From the NCBI RefSeq assembly GCF_001424405.1, contig NZ_LMPS01000004.1:740537-804536 (forward strand): 64,000 nucleotides of DNA, read 5' to 3'. This document shows, piece after piece, positions 44,968-52,671 of this stretch (position 1 is its first letter; every line of letters begins with the position of its first letter). The stretch comes from Dyadobacter sp. Leaf189. Its GTDB lineage: Bacteria; Bacteroidota; Bacteroidia; Cytophagales; Spirosomataceae. A model generated the notes under the pieces. That model did no database searches. It was given only the letters and a program-made list of their open reading frames with translations, and was not told the origin of the DNA. Position numbers and translations under genes: made by a program.

Positions 44968-47256
44968 ATGATACAAGAAGAAGCTTCTGCGAAAAGAACA
45001 CCGAAAACCATTGAATCCGCGGCTGATCTGGTGATTGTAGGAGGAGGATTATCGGGTACCTGCGCGGCGATTACTGCGGCGCGGGCGGGTGTGAAAGTAA
45101 CGTTGATCCAGGACAGGCCGGTGCTCGGTGGAAACTGTTCCAGCGAAGTAAGACTGTGGATACTCGGCGCTACCTCTCACATGGGAAACAACAACCGCTG
45201 GGCACGCGAAGGCGGCGTGATCGACGAGATTATGCTTGAAAATATCTACCGGAACCCTGATGGTAACCCACTGATTTTCGATACTGTTTTGCTCGAAAAA
45301 GTAATCCAGGAACCTAATATTACGCTGCTGCTCAATACTGCGGTTTTTGATTTGGACAAAAAAACAGGGGATGGAGAGGAAGGTAATGAAATAGAGGCAG
45401 TTCACGCATTTTGCAGTCAGAACAGCACGAAATACAAAGTGTCGGCTCCCTTGTTTTGTGACGCCTCCGGCGACGGAATCCTGGGTTTTCTCGCCGGGGC
45501 TGCATTCAGAATGGGCGCGGAATCAATGGAGGAGTTTGGTGAGAAATTTGCGCCGGATAAAGCCTACGGCGAGCTGCTGGGGCATTCCATGTATTTTTAT
45601 TCCAAAGATGCGGGCCGGCCAGTGAAGTTCATTCCTCCCTCCTATGCATTGCAGGATATTACCGAGATACCACGCTATAAAACCTTTAATCCCAAAGATT
45701 TCGGCTGTCGGCTCTGGTGGCTGGAATTTGGCGGGAGAATGGATACGGTACACGATACTGAGCAGATCAAATGGGAACTCTGGAAGGTCGTATACGGTGC
45801 GTGGAATTACATTAAAAATTCAGGCGAGTTTCCCGAATCGGAGAACATGACGCTCGAATGGGTGGGTACCATTCCGGGGAAGCGCGAAAGCAGGCGATTT
45901 GAAGGCGATTACATGCTTAAACAGCAGGATATTGTTGAGCAAACGACATTTAAAGATACAGCTGCTTTCGGCGGTTGGAGCCTGGATCTGCACCCGGCCG
46001 ATGGTGTTTACAGCGACCAATCAGGTTGTAATCAGTGGCATAGCAAAGGCGTTTACAGCATTCCTTACAGATGCTATTACAGTCGGAATATCACTAACCT
46101 CTTTATAGCAGGCCGCATTATCAGCGCAACGCACGTGGCATTTGCTTCGACGCGGGTAATGGCAACGAGTGCAGTTGGCGGGCAGGCGGTAGGTATCGCG
46201 GCGGCGCTTGCAAAAAAGTACGGCTGTACGCCGCGCGAGATAGGCCAACAGCATTTAAAAGAATACCAGCTTGAACTTTGGAGATCGGGACAGTATCTGC
46301 CGCAAACAGCTATTTCCGATCATGAAGATCTGGTTCAAAAAGCTTCCGGCATTTCAGCTTCATCAGAGCTGCGGCTTACGGGACTACCCGGCTCGGATCA
46401 CTGGTCCCTTATTGTGCATTCAGTAGCGCAAATGTTGCCGGTTCAGGGTAAAATGCCATTTGTGAAGGTTTGGGTTGATGTTTTGGAAAATACCACTTTG
46501 GAAGTAGAGTTGCGCAAAAGCAGCAAGGCATTCAATCACACTCCTGATGTGACAATCGAAAGAAAATCGCTGACATTAAATCAGGGAAGGCAGGAAATCC
46601 AGCTCGATTGGGACGCTTCGTTCGACGAAGAATGCTACGCTTTTGTTTGTTTTTTGAAGAACGAAAAAGTCAAAATACAATACAGCGACAAGCGAGTAAC
46701 GGGCGTTTTAACAGTTTTCAATGCGACCAATCCTGCTGTTTCAAACTACGGAAAACAGGAGCCGACCGAAGATCTGGGGGTAGATACCTTTGAATTCTGG
46801 TGTCCGCAACGAAGACCTGAGGGAAAAAACCTCGCATTTCAGCTTGGCGGGCGCCTCAATGCATTTGGAACAGAAAACCTGAAAAACGGACTGCACCGAC
46901 CGATAGCCGCGCCTAATGCGTGGGTATCCGCACTGGAAGACGAGGCTCCATCTGTGACAATTAATTGGAATGAAGCAGTCATTATCAACCAGATAGATCT
47001 TGTTTTTGATACGGATTCAGATCATCCAATGGAAAACGTGATCTATGTTCACCCGGAAAATGTAATGCCTTTCTGCGTAACAGCGCTCGAACTCTTGGAT
47101 GATCAGGGAAATGTAATTGGCAGCATCAGCGAAAACCACCAGACCAGGCGGCGCATCAGGCTTGAAAAGCCGGTTAGTACAAGATCGTTGAAACTAAATA
47201 TCGTTAGCAAAAACCCGGACATTCCAGCTGCACTTTTCGAAATACGCTGCTACTGA
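44968..47256 (+). CDS. FAD-dependent oxidoreductase (PF12831-type)
   Basis: A 762-residue protein without a signal peptide, so probably cytoplasmic. The FAD domain starts 'ADLVIVGGGLSGTCAAITAARAG' (about residues 20-42), then 'LIQDRPVLGGNCSSEVRLWILG' and 'IAGRIISATHVAFASTRVMATS', matching the secreted oxidoreductase upstream closely in these motifs. The last ~300 residues are a beta-rich region specific to this protein. Since the paralogue is secreted and this one is not, the locus may oxidise related substrates on both sides of the inner membrane. Confidence 0.8.
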   Translation: MIQEEASAKRTPKTIESAADLVIVGGGLSGTCAAITAARAGVKVTLIQDRPVLGGNCSSEVRLWILGATSHMGNNNRWAREGGVIDEIMLENIYRNPDGNPLIFDTVLLEKVIQEPNITLLLNTAVFDLDKKTGDGEEGNEIEAVHAFCSQNSTKYKVSAPLFCDASGDGILGFLAGAAFRMGAESMEEFGEKFAPDKAYGELLGHSMYFYSKDAGRPVKFIPPSYALQDITEIPRYKTFNPKDFGCRLWWLEFGGRMDTVHDTEQIKWELWKVVYGAWNYIKNSGEFPESENMTLEWVGTIPGKRESRRFEGDYMLKQQDIVEQTTFKDTAAFGGWSLDLHPADGVYSDQSGCNQWHSKGVYSIPYRCYYSRNITNLFIAGRIISATHVAFASTRVMATSAVGGQAVGIAAALAKKYGCTPREIGQQHLKEYQLELWRSGQYLPQTAISDHEDLVQKASGISASSELRLTGLPGSDHWSLIVHSVAQMLPVQGKMPFVKVWVDVLENTTLEVELRKSSKAFNHTPDVTIERKSLTLNQGRQEIQLDWDASFDEECYAFVCFLKNEKVKIQYSDKRVTGVLTVFNATNPAVSNYGKQEPTEDLGVDTFEFWCPQRRPEGKNLAFQLGGRLNAFGTENLKNGLHRPIAAPNAWVSALEDEAPSVTINWNEAVIINQIDLVFDTDSDHPMENVIYVHPENVMPFCVTALELLDDQGNVIGSISENHQTRRRIRLEKPVSTRSLKLNIVSKNPDIPAALFEIRCY

Positions 47257-47289
47257 GGCGATCAGCCGAAGAATTTTGCACGACACACA

Positions 47290-47345
47290 GTCCCTTCAAG
47301 TCAAAGACAGGTTTGTAAAGCAGCTGCTTGAAACCTGTCTTTGAT
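47290..47345 (+). terminator. Hairpin terminator after the FAD oxidoreductase
   Basis: The arms AAAGACAGGTTT and AAACCTGTCTTT form a 12 bp stem around a 15 nt loop, about 50-85 bp after the stop codon. It probably ends the glycan operon before the sulfur-gene promoter. Confidence 0.65.
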
Positions 47346-47370
47346 AATTAACAAAATGAAATTAACTTTG
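47341..47370 (+). promoter_or_regulatory. Bacteroidetes-type promoter for the sulfur cluster
   Basis: TTG (47341-47343), a 19 nt spacer and TAACTTTG (47363-47370) match the consensus fully. The TauE-family gene starts 43 bp downstream. Confidence 0.7.
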
Positions 47371-47412
47371 CATGCTTAAATTACTCTATAAGAATAGTAT
47401 AGTTAATAGACT

Positions 47413-48585
47413 TTGAAGGAAGCGGCGGATTTTACACCCTCATCTGATACCAACGCAGCAAACGACTGGGAATCACTCGACGTAGCTTACATCGCGAGCG
47501 GAAATCCTGATGAAGATCGCCGGCTGGCTGCGATTGCACGGGAAAAAGGTCAGGTTGTTTACCTGCCCGACTTGCCGGGTGAATCGGACCTGCCTTTCAA
47601 CAAGCCTCTCGCAAATACCACTTCTGAAACAACTGCAAATCCGCACATTCATCCGGCACGCACTCCCCTTACCTGGGAAACGATCCAGCAAAAAGTATGG
47701 GCAGCGACTGTCCGCAAACGTACCCGGACCGAAGTAGCTGTCAATATTTTCTCTGCGATTGCATTAATGGTGCTCGGGCATCTGTTATTTACATTTTTCA
47801 CCTACGATCGCCTTACCGTGCTCTGGAATGAGCTGGAAGTAAATGAGAATTTTTTCTACTATGTACTCGGCGGGTTTGTCGCGCAGATGATCGACGGCGC
47901 ACTGGGAATGGCGTATGGCGTGACAGCGGCTACGTTTCTGCTGACTTTGGGCGTACCACCTTCGGCTGTGAGTGCGAGTGTGCACAGTTCTGAGATATTC
48001 ACCAGCGGGGTTTCGGGGTACATGCACCTGAAATTCGGCAATGTAAACAGCAAACTTTTCAAAAAGATCCTGTTCCCCGGCGTCCTCGGCGCGATTACGG
48101 GTGCTTACCTACTGTCTTCACTCGAACAATATATCTACATTATCAAGCCATTGGTGGCAGTTTACACGCTGATACTGGGAATTCTTATCGTTCAGAAAGC
48201 GTTAAAAAAGCGTGTCGAAAAAAAGCCAATCCGGAAAATTGGCTGGCTTGCAATGGCGGGCGGAACGCTCGATTCGATAGGCGGCGGCGGCTGGGGACCA
48301 ATCGTAACTTCCACGCTGATCGCCCGCGGACGTCACCCGAAATATACCATCGGCTCGGTTAACCTGGCTGAATTTTTCGTTTCGCTTGCCAGTTCGATCA
48401 CATTCATCAGCATCATCGGTTTTTCGCATTGGCAGGTCGTCCTGGGATTGATACTAGGCGGAATGGTAGCCGCCCCAATCGCCGCCAACCTTTCACGCAG
48501 ACTACCGATCAAAACAATGATGATCATGGTAGGTACCATTGTTATTATTGTGAGTTTGAGGATAATTTATATGGTTATTTTTTAG
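47413..48585 (+). CDS. TSUP (TauE/SafE) transporter with partial siroheme-synthase N-terminal domain
   Basis: A 390-residue protein from a TTG start. Residues 1-80 include 'LDVAYIASGNPDEDRRLAAIAREKGQ', close to the second half of the Met8/CysG Rossmann domain ('DLVIAATDDPELNRRVAEAAR'-type), but the first half with the GGGxVA loop is absent. The rest is a TSUP transporter with about eight helices ('GGFVAQMIDGALGMAYGVTAATFLL', 'GGTLDSIGGGGWGPIVTSTLI' features). In sulfur clusters TSUP proteins export sulfite or import sulfate-related anions. The fused half-domain is unlikely to be an active dehydrogenase. Confidence 0.8.
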   Translation: MKEAADFTPSSDTNAANDWESLDVAYIASGNPDEDRRLAAIAREKGQVVYLPDLPGESDLPFNKPLANTTSETTANPHIHPARTPLTWETIQQKVWAATVRKRTRTEVAVNIFSAIALMVLGHLLFTFFTYDRLTVLWNELEVNENFFYYVLGGFVAQMIDGALGMAYGVTAATFLLTLGVPPSAVSASVHSSEIFTSGVSGYMHLKFGNVNSKLFKKILFPGVLGAITGAYLLSSLEQYIYIIKPLVAVYTLILGILIVQKALKKRVEKKPIRKIGWLAMAGGTLDSIGGGGWGPIVTSTLIARGRHPKYTIGSVNLAEFFVSLASSITFISIIGFSHWQVVLGLILGGMVAAPIAANLSRRLPIKTMMIMVGTIVIIVSLRIIYMVIF

Positions 48586-48783
48586 CTAAAAGCTGTTAGC
48601 TGTTAGCAATTAGCTTTTAGCTTTTTAGGGAGGAAAGGGAGAATGGAGGAGGAAGGAAAGGATTAGGTAAGTTATAAGGGACGACCATCGATAGTTTTAC
48701 AAATAATTTAAAGTAAAGAGCTACAAGCTAACTGCTAACAGCCAAAAAGCTAATAGCTAAATGCTAAAAGCCAACAGCTTCCA
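48586..48783. repeat. Inverted AGCTGTTAGC-type repeats and purine-rich stretch
   Basis: A left block (48583-48629, AAAAGCTGTTAGCTGTTAGC and related words) is complementary to a right block (48719-48780, GCTAACTGCTAACAGCC and related words), around a GGAGGAAAGGGAGAATGG-like purine-rich centre. It could fold into a large, imperfect hairpin between the TauE-type gene and metZ. No promoter box is obvious. Confidence 0.6.
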
Positions 48784-49971
48784 ATGAAAAAACAAACCAA
48801 AGCAATCCGCACGCAAACGGGCAAAACGAAGTACCGCGAGCATTCCACTCCGCTCTTCCTGACTAGCAGCTTCACTTTTGAAAGTGCCGAACAGGGAAAA
48901 GCGCTCTTTGAGGAAACAGAAGAAGGTAATATTTACAGCCGTTTTTCTAATCCGAGTGTACAGGAATTTGTAGACAAAGTGTGCCTCCTGGAAGATTGTG
49001 AAGACGGCGTTGCGACTGCAACCGGAATGGCGGCTGTGTTTGCGAGTATGGCGGCTTTGTTGAAAACGGGCGACCATATTCTGGCTTGTCGTGCATTGTT
49101 TGGTTCAGCGCATCAGGTAATTACCCAAATCCTGAGCAAATGGGGCATTACGCATACTTACCTGGATGCAGACGCAACAGAAGCTGAATGGGAAGCCGCG
49201 GTTCAGCCTAATACGCGCATGATTTACCTGGAAACACCTTCTAACCCCGGTTTGGACCTGGTAGATCTGGCGATGATCGGCCGCATTTGCAAGAAGCACA
49301 ATATCATTTTTAATGTAGATAACTGCTTTGCCTCACCCGCTTTGCAAACCCCCGCGGATTACGGTGCTGACCTCGTTTTGCATTCGGCTACGAAATTCAT
49401 GGATGGACAAGGCCGTGTATTGGGTGGAATTGTTGTTGGAAAAAAAGAATATATCAAAGAATTGCGGTTTTTCTGTCGCCAGACTGGCCCGTCAATGTCT
49501 CCGTTTAACGCCTGGGTTTTGAGCAAGAGTCTTGAAACGCTGAACCTGAGAATGGAAAAACACGCGGCCAATGCATTGCAGCTTGCGACAGCTTTGGAAA
49601 AACACCCGGACGTGAAGCAGGTGAAATATCCTTTCCTGGCTTCTCACCCGCAGCATGAACTGGCAAAGCAGCAAATGAAAGCAGGCGGCGCGGTTGTGAC
49701 CATTGAACTGGAAGGTGGATTTGAAAGGGTCGCCGCATTCATGGACGCACTTGAAATTGCTTCGCTATCATCAAACCTGGGAGATACCAGAACGATCGTA
49801 ACGAATCCAAACACAACAACCCACGCGAAATTGAAGCCGGAGGAGAAAAAAGCATTGGGTATCACCCCTGGTCTGATCCGTATCTCAGTAGGTTTGGAAG
49901 ACATTGAAGACCTGATCGAAGACTTCACCCAGGCGGTTGAGGTGTCGGTTAAAAGTGGTATATTGGAGTAG
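48784..49971 (+). CDS. metZ: O-succinylhomoserine sulfhydrylase-type PLP enzyme
   Basis: A 395-residue Cys/Met metabolism PLP enzyme, which in this subfamily makes homocysteine from an acylated homoserine and sulfide. The PLP Lys is Lys204 in 'VLHSATKFMDGQGRVLGG', a phrase typical of MetZ; 'YSRFSNPSVQEF' near residue 57 and 'SNLGDTRTIVTNPNTTTHA' near 330 are also conserved. It fits the sulfur cluster by using the sulfide made downstream. Cystathionine gamma-synthase or O-acetylhomoserine sulfhydrylase are possible alternative activities. Confidence 0.88.
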   Translation: MKKQTKAIRTQTGKTKYREHSTPLFLTSSFTFESAEQGKALFEETEEGNIYSRFSNPSVQEFVDKVCLLEDCEDGVATATGMAAVFASMAALLKTGDHILACRALFGSAHQVITQILSKWGITHTYLDADATEAEWEAAVQPNTRMIYLETPSNPGLDLVDLAMIGRICKKHNIIFNVDNCFASPALQTPADYGADLVLHSATKFMDGQGRVLGGIVVGKKEYIKELRFFCRQTGPSMSPFNAWVLSKSLETLNLRMEKHAANALQLATALEKHPDVKQVKYPFLASHPQHELAKQQMKAGGAVVTIELEGGFERVAAFMDALEIASLSSNLGDTRTIVTNPNTTTHAKLKPEEKKALGITPGLIRISVGLEDIEDLIEDFTQAVEVSVKSGILE

Positions 49972-49995
49972 TAATCACTTAAAAACAGCTAGATC

Positions 49996-50340
49996 ATGCA
50001 CACATTAACAATTGAAATTCCAGATCAATTTGAGAAAAAAGAAGTGCTGCTTTCAATTGCAGTACAGCTGTTTAAAAAGGGAGCACTCGATGCGAAGCAG
50101 GCAGCAGATCTTGCAGACGTTTCATTGAATGATCTGTCTTATTATTCATTGCCGGAGGGTGATCCTGCAAAGGAACTGCTCGAACCAACCACGGAATACG
50201 CATCAACAGTAGAATGGATCGAAAGCATAAAACAGGAGCAGAGTTATAAGGGTTTTGACGAGGAAAGAATGAAAAAGCTTGCTGATAAAATGGACATACA
50301 AGAACCATTTGAGCTTTTACTTTCTCAGCTTAATAAATGA
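49996..50340 (+). CDS. UPF0175-like antitoxin
   Basis: A 114-residue protein. The first 50 residues match the UPF0175 pattern: 'LTIEIPDQFEKKEVLLSIAVQLFKKGALDAKQAADLADVS' features with a short helix-turn-helix. The C-terminal part has an acidic, amphipathic helix suitable for binding a toxin. It overlaps the following PIN-domain gene by 4 bp (ATGA), the classic antitoxin-toxin arrangement. It lies 24 bp after metZ. Confidence 0.75.
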   Translation: MHTLTIEIPDQFEKKEVLLSIAVQLFKKGALDAKQAADLADVSLNDLSYYSLPEGDPAKELLEPTTEYASTVEWIESIKQEQSYKGFDEERMKKLADKMDIQEPFELLLSQLNK

Positions 50341-50783
50341 GATACTTCCTTGACACCAACATTTTGCTTGCTTATTTACGAAAACACAATCTGGTTAACA
50401 CATTACAAAAGTACTTTGAAGATGAAGGAGGCGTGAGTCAAATGTTTACTTCGGCAGTTTGCATGGCAGAGTTAACGTCTATCGGAATTCAAAATAACTG
50501 GGGTGAGCAAAAAATGAAAGCATTGAATTCTATTGAAGAATCTGTGCTGATTATAAAGGAACTAAAAAAGCCAATAATACAACGGTACGCAGAAATTGAC
50601 GCTTTCAGTCAAGACAGATTGCCGAAAAAACCGCTAAAATGCTCAGCCAGAAACATGGGCAAAAATGACTTGTGGATTGCTGCGACGGCGAGTGTTTTGA
50701 GTGCAACATTAGTAACGACGGATAAAGACTTTGATCATTTGAATAAAGAATTTTTAAACGTCACCCGTTTCGATTTGAATTAA
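50337..50783 (+). CDS. PIN-domain (VapC-like) toxin
   Basis: A 148-residue probable ribonuclease. PIN acidic residues are present: Asp6 in 'YFLDTNILLAYLR', Glu near residue 45 in 'CMAELTSIG', Asp near 112 in 'MGKNDLWIAATA' and 'VTTDKDFDHL' at the end. The complete set suggests an active Mg2+-dependent RNase. It is coupled to the UPF0175-like gene and sits between metZ and the APS reductase gene, an odd place for a toxin-antitoxin pair. Confidence 0.85.
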   Translation: MRYFLDTNILLAYLRKHNLVNTLQKYFEDEGGVSQMFTSAVCMAELTSIGIQNNWGEQKMKALNSIEESVLIIKELKKPIIQRYAEIDAFSQDRLPKKPLKCSARNMGKNDLWIAATASVLSATLVTTDKDFDHLNKEFLNVTRFDLN

Positions 50784-50792
50784 TAAATCACC

Positions 50793-51497
50793 ATGAACGA
50801 GACAATAATATCATCATTAAATGCTGCTATTGCCGGGAAAAGCGAAATTGAGTCGCTGGCTGTATTGGCTGACTTGTTCCCGGGCGAAGTTGTGTTTTCG
50901 ACCAGTCTGGGCTATGAGGATCAGGTTATTACTGATTTGATCTTAAAGAACAACCTGAACATCACGATTTTCACACTGGATACGGGCCGGCTTTTCAGCG
51001 AGACTTATATGACGCTGCAAAAAACTAATAACCGGTATGACACGAAGATCAAAGTATATTATCCGCAGACAGCCGCAGCAGAAGAGCTGGTGAGCACAAA
51101 AGGCCCGCTAAGCTTTTACGACTCCGTTGAAAACAGAAAAGAATGCTGCTTTATCCGCAAGGTAGAGCCTTTGAACCGTGCACTTAAAGGCGCTAAGATA
51201 TGGGTTACAGGTATCCGGGCGGAACAATCGGGCAATCGCCACGACATGCCGCAGCTGGAATGGGACGAGGCGCATCAGCTGGTAAAGTTCCATCCTATCC
51301 TGAACTGGAATTTTGAAGAGGTAAAACATTACGTAAAATCAAATGGTATCCCTTACAATCCGCTGCACGACAAAGGTTTTGTAAGTATCGGCTGCGCACC
51401 CTGTACAAGAGCGATCCAGGAAGGCGAAGATTTCCGCGCCGGTCGCTGGTGGTGGGAAGATGAATCAAAGAAAGAATGCGGGCTGCATGCGAAATAG
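50793..51497 (+). CDS. cysH: Adenylyl-sulfate (APS) reductase, CysH family
   Basis: A 234-residue thiol-dependent reductase that converts activated sulfate to sulfite. It has the iron-sulfur cysteines of the APS-using type: Cys118-Cys119 ('RKECCFIRK') and Cys201/Cys204 ('IGCAPCTRA'), plus the catalytic Cys229 in 'KKECGLH'. PAPS-specific enzymes lack the four cluster cysteines. This agrees with the absence of an APS kinase (cysC) in the window. 'STSLGYEDQVITDLI' near residue 36 is the nucleotide-binding segment. It starts 9 bp after the PIN toxin gene. Confidence 0.93.
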   Translation: MNETIISSLNAAIAGKSEIESLAVLADLFPGEVVFSTSLGYEDQVITDLILKNNLNITIFTLDTGRLFSETYMTLQKTNNRYDTKIKVYYPQTAAAEELVSTKGPLSFYDSVENRKECCFIRKVEPLNRALKGAKIWVTGIRAEQSGNRHDMPQLEWDEAHQLVKFHPILNWNFEEVKHYVKSNGIPYNPLHDKGFVSIGCAPCTRAIQEGEDFRAGRWWWEDESKKECGLHAK

Positions 51498-51635
51498 TGC
51501 GCTAGCCGTCGGCAATCAGCTGCCGGCAATCGAACTTTGCTTCCGCGATCTATAAATAATTTTGAGGCTTTAAGCCGACGGACGATTACCGAAAGCCGAT
51601 TGCCAAATAATTCTTGCAAGAAAAATTAAACAACC
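51498..51635. repeat. Inverted GCCGTCGGCAATC-type repeats
   Basis: Words of the form GCCGTCGGCAATC and GCCGGCAATCG on the left face their complements (GCCGACGG, GCCGATTGCC) on the right, with an AT-rich centre. The centre holds the promoter at 51537-51564. Confidence 0.55.
51537..51564 (+). promoter_or_regulatory. Candidate promoter for cysD
   Basis: TTG (51537-51539), a 17 nt spacer and TAATTTTG (51557-51564) match the consensus. It lies 72 bp upstream of cysD and within the loop of a repeat hairpin. Confidence 0.5.
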
Positions 51636-52577
51636 ATGTCAATTTCAGTCAATGAGGCTTCGGTAGGAGCGGAAAAGAAAGCGCCGGATTACCTGGATCA
51701 GCTTGAAGCAGAAGCCATTTACATTATGCGTGAGGTAGCGGGACAGTTTGAGCGCCCTGCACTGCTTTTTTCAGGTGGAAAGGATTCTATCACGCTCGTC
51801 CATCTTGCCCAAAAAGCATTTGCGCCCGGTAAAATCCCGTTTCCGCTGGTACACGTGGATACCGGACATAATTTCATTGAAGCAATTGAATACCGAGATG
51901 AGCTTGCTAAAAAGATCGGCGCGAAGCTGATTGTGAGATATGTGGAAGATACGATCAAAGCGAAAGGGCTGAAAGAACAGACTGGTAAGAATGCAAGTCG
52001 TAACTGGCTGCAAACTTTTACTTTGCTGGACACGATTGAAGAATTTGAATTTGATGCTTGCATTGGCGGCGCCCGCCGGGATGAAGAAAAAGCACGCGCA
52101 AAAGAACGTATCTTCTCTTTCCGCGACGAATTCGGTCAGTGGGACCCAAAACGTCAGCGCCCTGAATTGTGGAACCTGTTTAACGGAAGAATACAGAAAG
52201 GCGAAAACGTGCGCGTTTTCCCGATTTCGAACTGGACCGAGCTGGATGTATGGGCTTACCTGAAAAGAGAAGGTATCGCACTACCATCTATTTATTTTGC
52301 CCACGAAAGAGAGTTGATTTTACGCGACGGCAAACTGCTCAACCACACGCCGGTGATCGAAAGCGACCCGGAAGATCAGATCGTTACGCGCCAGGTCCGT
52401 TTCCGGACTGTGGGTGATATGACCTGTACAGCAGCCGTTGAATCAAGCGCAGCAACCCTGGATGAAGTAATTGCTGAAATTACAGTTTCGAGGATCAGTG
52501 AAAGAGGCGAAACCCGCATTGACGACCAACAAACCGAAGCGGCAATGGAGGATAGAAAAAAGGGGGGATATTTTTAA
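51636..52577 (+). CDS. cysD: Sulfate adenylyltransferase subunit 2
   Basis: A 313-residue N-type ATP pyrophosphatase that makes APS from ATP and sulfate together with CysN. The PP-loop is 'LLFSGGKDSITLVHLAQKAF' near residue 45, followed by 'FPLVHVDTGHNFIEAIEYRD'. 'ACIGGARRDEEKARAKERIFS' and 'WTELDVWAYLKRE' are typical CysD motifs. The length is normal for the family. It is followed by cysN after 94 bp of repeat-rich sequence. Confidence 0.96.
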   Translation: MSISVNEASVGAEKKAPDYLDQLEAEAIYIMREVAGQFERPALLFSGGKDSITLVHLAQKAFAPGKIPFPLVHVDTGHNFIEAIEYRDELAKKIGAKLIVRYVEDTIKAKGLKEQTGKNASRNWLQTFTLLDTIEEFEFDACIGGARRDEEKARAKERIFSFRDEFGQWDPKRQRPELWNLFNGRIQKGENVRVFPISNWTELDVWAYLKREGIALPSIYFAHERELILRDGKLLNHTPVIESDPEDQIVTRQVRFRTVGDMTCTAAVESSAATLDEVIAEITVSRISERGETRIDDQQTEAAMEDRKKGGYF

Positions 52578-52671
52578 AGCAGTTTAAAGCTTAGGAGTTT
52601 ATGAGTTTAAAGTTTTCTCGTAAACTCTGAACTCATAAACTATAAACTCATAGACTTTAAACAGATTTCAA
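52578..52671. repeat. Inverted AGTTTATGAGTTTAAAG-type repeats
   Basis: GTTTAAAG and AGTTTATGAGTT words on the left are complementary to ACTCATAAACT and CTTTAAAC words on the right, filling nearly the whole gap between cysD and cysN. It could form an AT-rich hairpin. Confidence 0.6.

Noticed and set aside
48630-48718. SAM riboswitch upstream of metZ
   Set aside because: The purine-rich segment lacks the conserved core of SAM-I or SAM-II elements; only word repeats are visible.
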